Assembly: GCA_046263055.1 (NCBI GenBank)
Contig: JBHELO010000046.1
Location: forward strand, 1-40,853
Source: DATAQC01 sp046263055
GTDB lineage: Bacteria > Actinomycetota > Acidimicrobiia > Acidimicrobiales > AC-14
DNA: 40,853 nucleotides
Direction: 5' to 3'
Shown here: piece by piece, positions 1 to 7,372 of the stretch
Layout of the letters: each line of letters begins with the position of its first letter
How positions within the stretch are numbered: position 1 is the first letter of the stretch
Translations under genes and position numbers: made by a program
Notes under the pieces: generated by a model
What the model was told of the DNA's origin: nothing
Databases searched by the model: none
What the model saw: the letters and a program-made list of their open reading frames with translations, nothing else

Positions 1-2
1 TG

Positions 3-332
3 TGCAGTGACCCGGTGACCCTGGCCACCGTCACCGCCGATGCCGCCGGGAACTACGCGACCACGGTCAGGGTCCCCTCCGACACCGCCGCCGGCAGCCA
101 CACCGTGGTGGTGTCCGCCCCCGGCGGCGCTTCGAGGGCGAGGGCCACGCTGACGGTGGCCGCCTCTTCGGCCAGCGGCTCCGCCTCCTCGGGCGACTCG
201 GGCGGGAGGGGGGCGGCCAGCGGCGCCCTGTCGCTCACCGGGGTGGAGATCGTCCGCATGGTCCTCCTCGGTGCGCTGGCGCTGGCCCTGGGGACGCTGC
301 TCGTCGGTGCGGCCGGCCGGCGGCGGTGGTGA
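3..332 (+). CDS. C-terminal fragment of a surface protein with Ig-like repeat and C-terminal membrane anchor
   Basis: The reading frame is open from the first bases of the window, so the start lies upstream and only about 109 residues are visible. The first 50 residues (pattern ATVTADAAGNYATTVRVP, then GSHTVVVSAPGG) look like the last strands of a bacterial Ig-like or carboxypeptidase-regulatory-like beta domain. A Ser/Gly/Ala-rich linker follows, then one hydrophobic segment (MVLLGALALALGTLLVGAA) and a GRRRW tail. This is the layout of an actinobacterial wall-spanning protein held by a C-terminal membrane helix. No LPxTG motif precedes the helix, so sortase anchoring is not indicated. The ligand or role is unknown. 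Confidence 0.7.
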   Translation, partial: CSDPVTLATVTADAAGNYATTVRVPSDTAAGSHTVVVSAPGGASRARATLTVAASSASGSASSGDSGGRGAASGALSLTGVEIVRMVLLGALALALGTLLVGAAGRRRW

Positions 333-443
333 GCGAAGCGTCGGACGCGCCGCGATTTGGCGCACTTCGTCGCTCGTCCCCGGAAAGCATTGAGGGATCC
401 CGGAGGAACATCTCATTCGAACGCGTCTGACCACTTTGGGGCC

Positions 444-472
444 TTGACAGCACCCCCACCGGGCCGGATACT
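444..472 (+). promoter_or_regulatory. Sigma-70-type promoter of the small secreted protein gene
   Basis: A perfect -35 box TTGACA (444-449) is followed after exactly 17 nt by GATACT (467-472), which matches the -10 consensus at 4 of 6 positions. Transcription would start near 479, leaving a leader of about 40 nt before the ATG at 520. It is among the best housekeeping promoter matches noticed in the window. Confidence 0.7.
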
Positions 473-519
473 CAGCACTCCAACAGCAACGCTCACACTC
501 GCACAATCATCGGAGAACC

Positions 520-882
520 ATGAGACTACGAACGCTCGGTATTGCGGTAGGAACCCTTGCCATGACGGCGGGGATTACCGGAGGGGTCGCGGCTGTGAGT
601 GCCGGACCGGCGTTCGGTGACGGCAACGGCGCGGTGACGGTCCCGTGCAGCGACGTGTCCCCGGACCTCGGGGGGACGGTCGTCTTCACGCCGGACGGGC
701 AACTCCTCGGCAACTGCTTTGAGCACCAGCAGAGCCCGGGCGGCGGCTCCACCGGCGGCTCGGCCCAGATCGTCAGCTGTGACGAGGCCCTCGCACCGGG
801 CACGGTCGGGATCCAGGTCACCACTCCTGAAGGCAGCACGTACACCAACTGCCACGTCCACGTCAACGGCGGCCAGCCCTAA
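520..882 (+). CDS. Small secreted cysteine-containing protein of unknown function
   Basis: A 120-residue protein beginning with a clear Sec signal peptide: basic n-region MRLR, hydrophobic stretch to about residue 25, and likely cleavage after AVSAGPA near residues 30-31. The mature part is about 90 residues, rich in Gly, Thr and Val, with four cysteines at the heads of two similar halves (VPCSDVSP...GNCFEH and VSCDEALA...TNCHVH). It may be a small disulfide-stabilised beta domain, possibly duplicated. The ATG is supported by GGAG at 512-515, a strong promoter upstream and a hairpin terminator downstream, so it is a monocistronic unit. I do not recognise a family. Confidence 0.7.
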   Translation: MRLRTLGIAVGTLAMTAGITGGVAAVSAGPAFGDGNGAVTVPCSDVSPDLGGTVVFTPDGQLLGNCFEHQQSPGGGSTGGSAQIVSCDEALAPGTVGIQVTTPEGSTYTNCHVHVNGGQP

Positions 883-905
883 ACACCGCTCTCGCCTAGG
901 GCCAA

Positions 906-935
906 GGTAGGTGGCCTCCAGGAGGGCCACCTACC
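906..935 (+). terminator. Hairpin terminator after the secreted protein gene
   Basis: GGTAGGTGGCC (906-916) and GGCCACCTACC (925-935) form a perfect 11-bp stem with an 8-nt loop, 23 nt after the stop codon. There is no U-tract, as is common for actinobacterial terminators. It could work in both directions, also serving the leftward decayed gene that ends near 1048. Confidence 0.7.
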
Positions 936-1047
936 AGGGTCCCCAGCTCGGCGGATGCCAAATGGCTTGGCGGTCCGGGTGGCGGAACGCGGCATGGAGC
1001 TTGGGGGCGCCGGTGCTGGAGAGCTGCCGTACGAGAGTTGCTCTCGG

Positions 1048-2735
1048 CTAGACGGGCCAGTCCTCCGTCATCGCCTGGTACGACGGGCGGCGGTGCTGGT
1101 AGGCCATGAGGTAGGCGTCCTAGGCGCGGACTACCTCCACCTGAGCGGCGCTGCGCTCGCCGGAGGCCATCGCCTCCCAGTCGAGCCGCATGCGCTTCAG
1201 GGCGGTGGCTGCCAAGGCCGCGTTGGGCGGGGTCTGGCCGGCTGCCGCCCTCAGCTGGCCCACGGCCACCGTGAGGTCGCGACCGACCGGCCCCGACGAC
1301 AGGTACCGCTCCCGCGCCGCCTTGCCGAGCACCCGCCGGGCCACCGCCGGGTCCACGCCTTTGTCCTTGTGCACCTCCTCGAGGAGGGTGTCCATCGCCG
1401 CCTTGCGCTTGGTGGCGTCGGGTTTCGGTGAGGGCCCCGAACCACCGCTTCACGAGCACGGCGTCGGTGTACACGCTCTCCAGCGGGCTCAGCTTGCCCG
1501 GTCGCGCCCAGCACCTGGTAGCCGACCCGCTGGCCGGTCTCCTCGTCGGCCCATGCGATGCCCCGAATCCCCTCAACGAAGCGGGGCCGGAACGTGGTGG
1601 TGGCCCGGGCGTCGAGCTCGGTCCTCGCCCGATCCGCGTATGAAGTGGGTGCTCTGGCCGTGCCGTCCTCGAGGCCGGACGCCGAGTAGCACGCCACGAT
1701 CTTCAGCCCTCCCACGAACGTCCCCGGATAGGCGGCGAACGCGCCGGCGAGGTTCCTCGCCAGGTCCCTGGGGGTGAGCCCGGCGATGTCGGCCATGCTG
1801 CCGCGGCCCAGGAAGTACAGCGTCTCCAACGGCCCGATGGTGGCGCTCCCGGCGGTCAGGCTGGAGACGGCGGGCGTCGCACCCGCCGGCCCGTACACCT
1901 GCCCTCGGGCGTCGCCGGCCGGGTAGGCCTTGGTCACCTTGCCGGCCGAGGTCCGGACCCGCTTGTGCTCTTTGAGGTTGGCCAGGCAGTTCCGGGTGGC
2001 GGCCAAGGCCTCGGTCCCGTCGCTCGGCCCGTCGACGGCGAGCATGGCCCGCCGCACGACCCGGCCCGACCGTCTCCCGCCGACCGGAGGCGCGGTCGAG
2101 CGGCGCACCGACGGGACCGCGCCCTGCTGCACCACGTGGGTGAGCTCGTGGGCCAGCAGCGACTCCCCCGACCTGGTGGCCGGCTGGTAGGCGCCGGAGG
2201 AGAAGAAGACGTCGGGCCCGGTCGTGAAGGCGCGGGCCTGGAGCGACCGGCTCACCGTGTCGGCTTCAGGCCCGACGTGGAGCCGCACGGCGCTGAAGTC
2301 GGCGCCGAAGGCGCGCTCCATCCGGGCGCGAACCGGCGTTCCCAGCGCGGTGCCGCCGGTCCGGGCTCGGGCGATGGCGGCCTCGCCGTCGGGGTCCACC
2401 GCCGTACCGCCGAGAGGATCGACCGCCGAGACCGGCGATCGCCGCACCGCTGCCTGGTCGGCGCCGGGGCCCGGGACGCCACCTGCGTCCCCGTCCGACA
2501 GCGTGCGCAGGACCGCGGCGGCCACCCGATCGGCCTCCCGCTCGGAGGCGTCGGCCGCGTGCCCGACCATGAGCTTGGCCTGGACGACCAGGCTCGTCAC
2601 CCGGTTGCCGGCGGTGCGCTGGAGGGCGTGCAGGGCATCGGCCGGCCGCATGGGGGACCGGAGCGGCGGCCGGTGGCGCGCCGGCACCGACCGCCGGGCA
2701 CCGTTGGTCGTCGCCTTGTCCCGGGCCGTTCCCAC
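1048..2735 (-). pseudogene. Decayed DUF4157 (eCIS-type metallopeptidase-like) gene with a cysteine-protease-like C-terminal domain
   Basis: The N-terminal part is intact. VQAKLMVGHAADASEREADR near residues 51-70 and the zinc motif HELTH (196-200) in SLLAHELTHVVQQG define DUF4157, a domain common in effectors of extracellular contractile injection systems. Residues about 300-390 resemble a clan CD/C80-like fold: LETLYFLGRGSM, then KIVACYSASG with a candidate nucleophile Cys349. The expected His (GHG) is Arg311 (GRG). The frame is broken twice. Near 1496-1499 it shifts to a frame reading SPLESVYTDAVLVKRWFG, and near 1432-1442 it shifts again to KPDATKRKAAMDTLLEEV. Each shift equals one extra base. 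A TAG at 1120-1122 then cuts off a further plausible tail (DAYLMAYQHRRPSY...) that runs to a stop at 1048. No injection-system structural genes are nearby. Pseudogene status is inferred; sequencing error could explain some of the lesions. Confidence 0.75.
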
Positions 2736-2816
2736 GTGACGTGCCCCCTCCTCGACATGGTTTTCACACGACGGCTGTCGGAGCCAGTGGCGCGGGCGAA
2801 GGGCGACCGTGCCCTC

Positions 2817-3170
2817 CTAGGTCTCGCCCGGGCGGGCCGGCAGGACCGTGACGGCGAAGGGGACGCTGGCCTGGTAGGGCGCCTCCCCAGTCACCCGGGC
2901 CAGCTCGACGTAGGCGCCGCCCTGCAGCCCGAAGGCCACCAGTGTCACCGGCGGCTCCGGGTCGACGACCCAGTAGGCGGCCACGCCGTAGCCGGCGTAG
3001 GCCAGGCGCTTGGAGCCGAGGTCGTGGCGGCGGGTGCTCGGGGAGAGGACCTCCACCACCAGCAACGGGGTCCTCGTGAGATGGGCCCCGTCACCGCCAT
3101 GGAGCGGATCAAGCGCTCGGCCGCCGGTGAGTCCTAGGTGGAGGACGTGCCTGGCCCCGCCCAGGCCGGA
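2817..3170 (-). pseudogene. Uma2-family (DUF820) restriction-endonuclease-like fragment
   Basis: The C-terminal half of an Uma2 protein is clear: LVVEVLSPSTRRHDLGSKR, then YAGYGVAAYWVVDPEPP and a short beta C-terminus. This carries the E..S..D..K part of the PD-(D/E)xK core. Uma2 proteins are usually about 180-200 residues. Here the family-like sequence starts only at about 3080, and the frame is closed by a stop at 3171-3173, so the N-terminal half with its PDxxV segment is missing. A TTG at 3063-3065 is the only start codon noted close to the conserved part. It is most likely a truncated remnant, next to another decayed gene. Confidence 0.65.
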
Positions 3171-3173
3171 CTA

Positions 3174-3708
3174 CGAGGCCCGCCGCCTCACCATGGCCCT
3201 CACCGCCGTCGCATGTCGGTGAACGGACGTCGACACCCGGCGCCGCCTCGGCCCCGCGCCGCACGTGGAGCTCCTATAGCGGCTGCGCTCGACCCGAGCG
3301 TCGCAGGGCTTGGAGAGGTTCGGGGTGAAGCCGCAGACCGGGACGATGGTGATGGAAAAGGAACGGGCGCGGCTCTCCAGGAGTGACGTCCTGAGGGTCC
3401 GACCGTGCTGTGGGTCGCGATCCCAGATGTCATCCCTGAAAAGGAGCGCCCCAAGGCAAGAGGCGCCGGCTCGAATGGTCGGCACGATTTCGGGGTTCGG
3501 GGCCGGCGTGCGACCAGACACAACGGACAGCGCTCGCGCCGATACCCCGAGAACGTCCTTGCGGGACATCGAAGCCAGGCGCTCGAGGCGTAGGCGAACG
3601 GGGCGACCTTCCCCACACGGCATCATCTCGCGGCCAGAACTGGACTGGAGTGATTGACGTCACGGCACCTGGCTGGCCCGTTCTTCCCAGGGGTCGGCGA
3701 CGAGTCGG
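3174..3708. other. About 535 nt with no recognisable gene
   Basis: Short open frames exist on both strands (for example 3310-3657 on plus and 3171-3626 on minus). Their translations match no family I know, are rich in Arg/Ser/Pro, and lack a convincing ribosome binding site. The stretch is noticeably less GC-rich than the window average. It separates the Uma2 remnant from the RibD-C gene and may be eroded coding DNA. No direct repeats or transposase motifs were seen. Confidence 0.5.
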
Positions 3709-4272
3709 CTAGCGCGCCACGCGGTGGCGGAGGTAGACGACTCTCGAGCTGAATGTGCGGGTCTCGACAAGTTCGAGATCCACTCGGCGCTCGCGCTGGG
3801 GGAAGAACGGGATGCCACCGCCAACCAGGACCGGGTAGACCCGGGCCCGGTACTCGTCGATCAGACCCGACGCGGCCGCTTCGGCGGCGAGAGTCGCGCC
3901 GCCGATGGCGATGTCGCCCTCCCCGGGCTCGGCTCGCAACCGCTCGATCTCCTCCGCCAGGCCGCCGGAGGCCAGGCGGGCATTGCCCTGCGGCGCCGAC
4001 AGCGTGGTGGAGAACACCACCTTGGGGAGCCGCTTCCAGATGGCGGCCCAGTTGAGCATTGCGTCGTCGAGTGATGGGTGCTGGTCGGCCGTCTCCCAGC
4101 ACAACATTGTCTCGTACAGCCGTCGTCCCAAGAGGTGGACGCCGACCTCTTGTATCTGGTCGGTGACGAAGCGAAAGACCTCGTCGTCGGGCGCGGTCCA
4201 GTCGAAGTCGCCGTCCGGCCCGACGACGTAGCCGTCAAGGGAGACGCCCATCGAGTAGGTCACGCTGCGCAT
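3709..4272 (-). CDS. Dihydrofolate reductase-like (RibD C-terminal domain) protein
   Basis: A 187-residue single-domain protein beginning MRSVTYSMGVSLDGYVVGPDGDFDW. This is the hallmark of YyaP/YwjB-like proteins of the RibD-C/DHFR superfamily. Further family landmarks are HLLGRRLYETM (about 46-56), VFSTTL (about 85-90), the nucleotide-binding GDIAIGGATLAAE (about 118-130), the LIDEYRARVYPVLVGGGIPFF block (about 136-156), and a final SSRVVYLRHRV strand. Proteins of this family are presumed NADPH-dependent reductases of unknown substrate; true folate reductase activity is not implied. The ATG is preceded by GAGGAAGG at suitable spacing. It stands alone and shows no frame damage. Confidence 0.9.
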   Translation of the reverse strand: MRSVTYSMGVSLDGYVVGPDGDFDWTAPDDEVFRFVTDQIQEVGVHLLGRRLYETMLCWETADQHPSLDDAMLNWAAIWKRLPKVVFSTTLSAPQGNARLASGGLAEEIERLRAEPGEGDIAIGGATLAAEAAASGLIDEYRARVYPVLVGGGIPFFPQRERRVDLELVETRTFSSRVVYLRHRVAR

Positions 4273-4619
4273 CAGAAGCCTTCCTCGGTAACGGGTCCGA
4301 CAGTATGACCGCCGGACGCCGCAGGACTCGTCGCGGCTCGCGGGATCCCGGCTACCCGCCTACAACCCCGCAACTCGTCCACGTCGCCCAGCTCCGTTTC
4401 TCCGAAGCCGCCGCGACGCGGAGCCTGAGCGCCGACGACATCGGGCGAAGGGGACCGGCGGGCGGGGAGGACCCGAGCCAGGGCGAACCGGTCGTGCCCC
4501 GGAGCGCCGGCCCGGCGAGCCACCGGCCCCGCACGGGTGAGGGTGCCGGAGGCGGGCAGCTGGCACGTCTGTAACTACACCCTTGTCACTGTCTCATCCC
4601 CGCGGCAGACTGGCGGACC
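4273..4619. other. Intergenic region upstream of the Wadjet operon
   Basis: No convincing gene was found. Frames on both strands give Arg/Pro-rich low-complexity translations. It must contain the divergent promoters of the RibD-C gene and of jetA. The only hint for jetA is a TTGTCA at 4583-4588, with no good TAnnnT box at the right distance, so I do not call a promoter. Confidence 0.4.
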
Positions 4620-6164
4620 ATGACGTCTCCGGCGGTGGAAGCCGAGCGGCTGCGGCTCTATGCGTACGCCACCACGCAGGATGCCGGCAGCTACGTCGCC
4701 ATCATGCGCTTGTTCGTGGGCGCGCTCCTGGCCGAGTGGTCGGCCCATGACCTCGTCGAGCGGGGCATCGACCTGCCGGCGGCGGTGATAGACCAGCGCC
4801 TGCGCTACCTCGAGCAGAACGGCAATCTGCTGGCCAGCCCCCGCGAGGTCCGGGTCACCTCGATCGCCGAGTACCAGCGTCAACCGGCCCGCTACACCGC
4901 CACCAGCCTCGGCGTGCGGGTGCACCGCCAGGTCGAGGAGGTGCTGGCGGCCACCGGAGGCGCACGCGAGGTCCCTCGTGAGCTCCTCGGCGCCGTGGCC
5001 CACCGGCTCACCGACATGGCGGCAATGTCGCCCGCCGAGCTGGCCGCCTCCGACCCGGCGGGGATGGCCGAGGCCGTGTCCACCGTGTTCCTCCAGTTCG
5101 AGACGTTCGCCGGAGCGGTCACCGACTTCTACACCTACGTCGGCTCGGTGCTCGCCCGCGCCGACCTGGACGACGAAGACTGGCTCGGGTTCAAGCACCT
5201 GCTACTGGACTACCTGGAGACCATCGTCGAGAGCGTCACCCGCCACACCGCCTCCATCCGGTTGGCGCTCGAACGTCTCGAGCCGCGCATCCCCCTGATC
5301 GTCGAGCGGGCCCGCGCCGCCGATCCCGCCTTGGAGGCGTTGCGGGCCGCGAGTCCGGGGGACGAGGGCTTCGAGCGGTCGCGGGGCAGGAACGTGGAGG
5401 ACTGGGCGGAGCTCAGAGGCTGGTTCGGGGCCGCCGGGGACCGCACGTCGGGCTCCCACCAGCTCCGGGCGGCCGCCGTTCGCGCCGTCGGCGCGCTGCT
5501 GGCCAACGTCAAGCGAATGAACGCCGCCAGCAGCCGGGAGACGTCGCTGCGCCGCCACCTCCTGCGCCTGGCGGCCTGGTTCGACGCAGCCACGCCCGAC
5601 GACGCCCATGTCCTCTACACCTCCGCCTTCGCCCTGTACGGCGCCCGCCACCTCGGCGTCCTGCTCGACCCCGAGATCGCCGAGGCCCTCCCGGCCACCA
5701 CCAGCTGGTGGAACGCCCCCGCGGCACCGGTGGCCGTCAGCATCCGGGAGCGGGGCGACCGCAACCCCCGGGGCCGGGTCGTGCGAACTGCCGACCACAC
5801 CGCCCAGAAGGAGCGTCTGGCCGCCGACCGGCGCCTGGAGGCCGAGAGACGGGAGCAGGCCGTGGCCGAGCTCCTGGCGGTCGGCGACCGCCTTGACGAG
5901 GTGCGGCTGTCGGCGGCCGCCTTCCGGGTGCTCGTCGAGCTGGTGGGCCAGGCCACCGCCCGGTTCGGGCCCGATCTTGCCGGAGCCTGCGCCGCCCTCA
6001 TCGACGCCGACGTGGTGCTCTGGGTCGAGCCGTCCGACCGTCCGATGACGATGCGCAGCGCCACCGGTGACCTCACCGTGCACGGCTTCCGGCTCGTGGT
6101 GACCGCCGCCGGTCGGCGTCCGGCGACGGCGGAGGACGGCCTGGCCGAAGGGACGGGTGACTGA
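4620..6164 (+). CDS. jetA: Type II Wadjet protein JetA (TIGR02677/DUF2397), kleisin-like subunit
   Basis: A 514-residue TIGR02677-family protein starting MTSPAVEAERLRLYAYATTQDAGSYVAIMR, with the winged-helix-like N-terminus (LVERGIDLPAAVIDQRLRYL) and mid-protein helices typical of DUF2397. In type II Wadjet systems it is the kleisin (MukF-like) subunit that bridges the SMC heads of JetC and recruits JetB. The complex recognises and, through JetD, cleaves closed circular plasmid DNA. Length fits the family. The next gene starts 2 nt after its stop, and all four genes run in the order jetA-jetB-jetC-jetD. The start is the ATG at 4620 with a modest GGCGGA just upstream. No internal damage is visible. 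The assignment rests on family resemblance plus the complete operon. Confidence 0.9.
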   Translation: MTSPAVEAERLRLYAYATTQDAGSYVAIMRLFVGALLAEWSAHDLVERGIDLPAAVIDQRLRYLEQNGNLLASPREVRVTSIAEYQRQPARYTATSLGVRVHRQVEEVLAATGGAREVPRELLGAVAHRLTDMAAMSPAELAASDPAGMAEAVSTVFLQFETFAGAVTDFYTYVGSVLARADLDDEDWLGFKHLLLDYLETIVESVTRHTASIRLALERLEPRIPLIVERARAADPALEALRAASPGDEGFERSRGRNVEDWAELRGWFGAAGDRTSGSHQLRAAAVRAVGALLANVKRMNAASSRETSLRRHLLRLAAWFDAATPDDAHVLYTSAFALYGARHLGVLLDPEIAEALPATTSWWNAPAAPVAVSIRERGDRNPRGRVVRTADHTAQKERLAADRRLEAERREQAVAELLAVGDRLDEVRLSAAAFRVLVELVGQATARFGPDLAGACAALIDADVVLWVEPSDRPMTMRSATGDLTVHGFRLVVTAAGRRPATAEDGLAEGTGD

Positions 6165-6166
6165 CC

Positions 6167-7372
6167 GTGGCTCTCGCTGCCACCCGCGATGCCGACGAGC
6201 TCCAGGACGCGCTGCGCCATCTCCTTCGCCACCCCCTGACCCTGGACGGCGGCCCCCACGCCGAGGCCTTCCGGCTCGTCCGTCGCCATCGTGAGGAGCT
6301 GGGCCGCGACGTGCGCCAGCTCCTCGGCTACCGCCTCGTGGTCGAGGCCAGCTTCGCCCGGCTGTACAAGGCCGGCCTCGGAGCCGGCAAGGCGCGGCCC
6401 CTCCGGCGGGCCTCCGGTGCGCCGTTCTCGCCGCGCACGTACGCCTACCTGGCGTTGTGCTGCTCGGCGCTGCTCACCGGGCGCCAGCAGATCCTGCTGT
6501 CCGCCCTCGCCGACCAGGTCCGTCACGCCGCCGTCGAGGCCGGCATCACCCTCGGCTACGACAACCACGCCGATCGCCGGGCCTTCGTGGCCGCCCTGCG
6601 CCAGCTGGTCATCTGGGGGGTGCTGGTGGAGGACGACGGCTCGGTCGGCGCCTTCGCCGATGACGCCGGCGCCGAGGCGCTGTTGTCCGTGCGGCGAGAC
6701 GTCGTGCGCCACCTGCTGGCCGTCCCGTTGCGCGAGGTCGAGCAGCCCGAAGAGCTTGTCCGCCTGGCGGCCGAGCCGGGTGCCGGCGCCGGCGCGCGTC
6801 ACCGGGTCCGCCGGCTGCTCGTGGAGGAACCCGCGGTGCTGGCCGACGACGTCGACGAGGAGTCGTGGGCCTGGCTCCGCCAGTCGCAACGGCGCGAGGC
6901 CCGGACCTTCTCGGAGCTCTTCGGCCTGGAGCTCGAGATCCGGGCCGAGGGCGTGGCCGCCATCGACCGGCGGGACGAGCTGACCGACGAGGCGTTCCCC
7001 CGGGGCGGTACCCTCGGCCACGCTGCCCTGCTGGTGGTCACCGAGCTCGCCCACCGGTTGCGGCCGGGGGCGATGCGAGGCGAGGGGTTGACCACCACGG
7101 TGGCCGTTCCCGACGGCATGCTCGACGAGGTGGTCGCCGCCGTTCACGAGCGCCACGGCCGGCGGTGGAAGCAGGACTATCTCGACCATCCCGCCCGCCT
7201 ACCGCGCGACGTCGAGGATCTGCTGGTGGCCATGGGCTTGCTGCGCCGGGCGGCCGGCGGCCAGCTGCACCTCACTGCAGTCGCCAACCGCTATGCCCCG
7301 GAGGTGGCCGAGGTCCCCGCCAGGCTCACCTTCGACCCAGGTTCCCACCCGGCCTCGGAGGAGTCCTCGTGA
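6167..7372 (+). CDS. jetB: Type II Wadjet protein JetB (TIGR02678/DUF2398), MukE-like subunit
   Basis: A 401-residue TIGR02678-family protein. It opens VALAATRDADELQDALRHLL from a GTG at 6167. Central family-like blocks include LGRDVRQLLGYRLVVEASFARLYK and FSPRTYAYLALCCSALL (about residues 43-105). The C-terminal part (YLDHPARLPRDVEDLLVAMGLL) looks like a winged helix. In Wadjet complexes JetB is the KITE (MukE-like) partner of the kleisin JetA. An AGGGA-rich stretch near 6148-6155 can serve as ribosome binding site. Its stop overlaps the jetC start as GTGA (7369-7372), which points to translational coupling and fixed stoichiometry. Confidence 0.9.
   Translation: MALAATRDADELQDALRHLLRHPLTLDGGPHAEAFRLVRRHREELGRDVRQLLGYRLVVEASFARLYKAGLGAGKARPLRRASGAPFSPRTYAYLALCCSALLTGRQQILLSALADQVRHAAVEAGITLGYDNHADRRAFVAALRQLVIWGVLVEDDGSVGAFADDAGAEALLSVRRDVVRHLLAVPLREVEQPEELVRLAAEPGAGAGARHRVRRLLVEEPAVLADDVDEESWAWLRQSQRREARTFSELFGLELEIRAEGVAAIDRRDELTDEAFPRGGTLGHAALLVVTELAHRLRPGAMRGEGLTTTVAVPDGMLDEVVAAVHERHGRRWKQDYLDHPARLPRDVEDLLVAMGLLRRAAGGQLHLTAVANRYAPEVAEVPARLTFDPGSHPASEESS

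Noticed and set aside
3171..3663. Several short ORFs on both strands (3310-3657 plus; 3171-3626 and 3430-3663 minus)
   Set aside because: There is no recognisable domain, no convincing ribosome binding site, and the frames are mutually overlapping.
6865..7368. Upstream in-frame extension of jetC
   Set aside because: It lies wholly inside jetB in another frame and is Arg/Pro-rich. The GTG at 7369 with GTGA overlap gives the family-like N-terminus.
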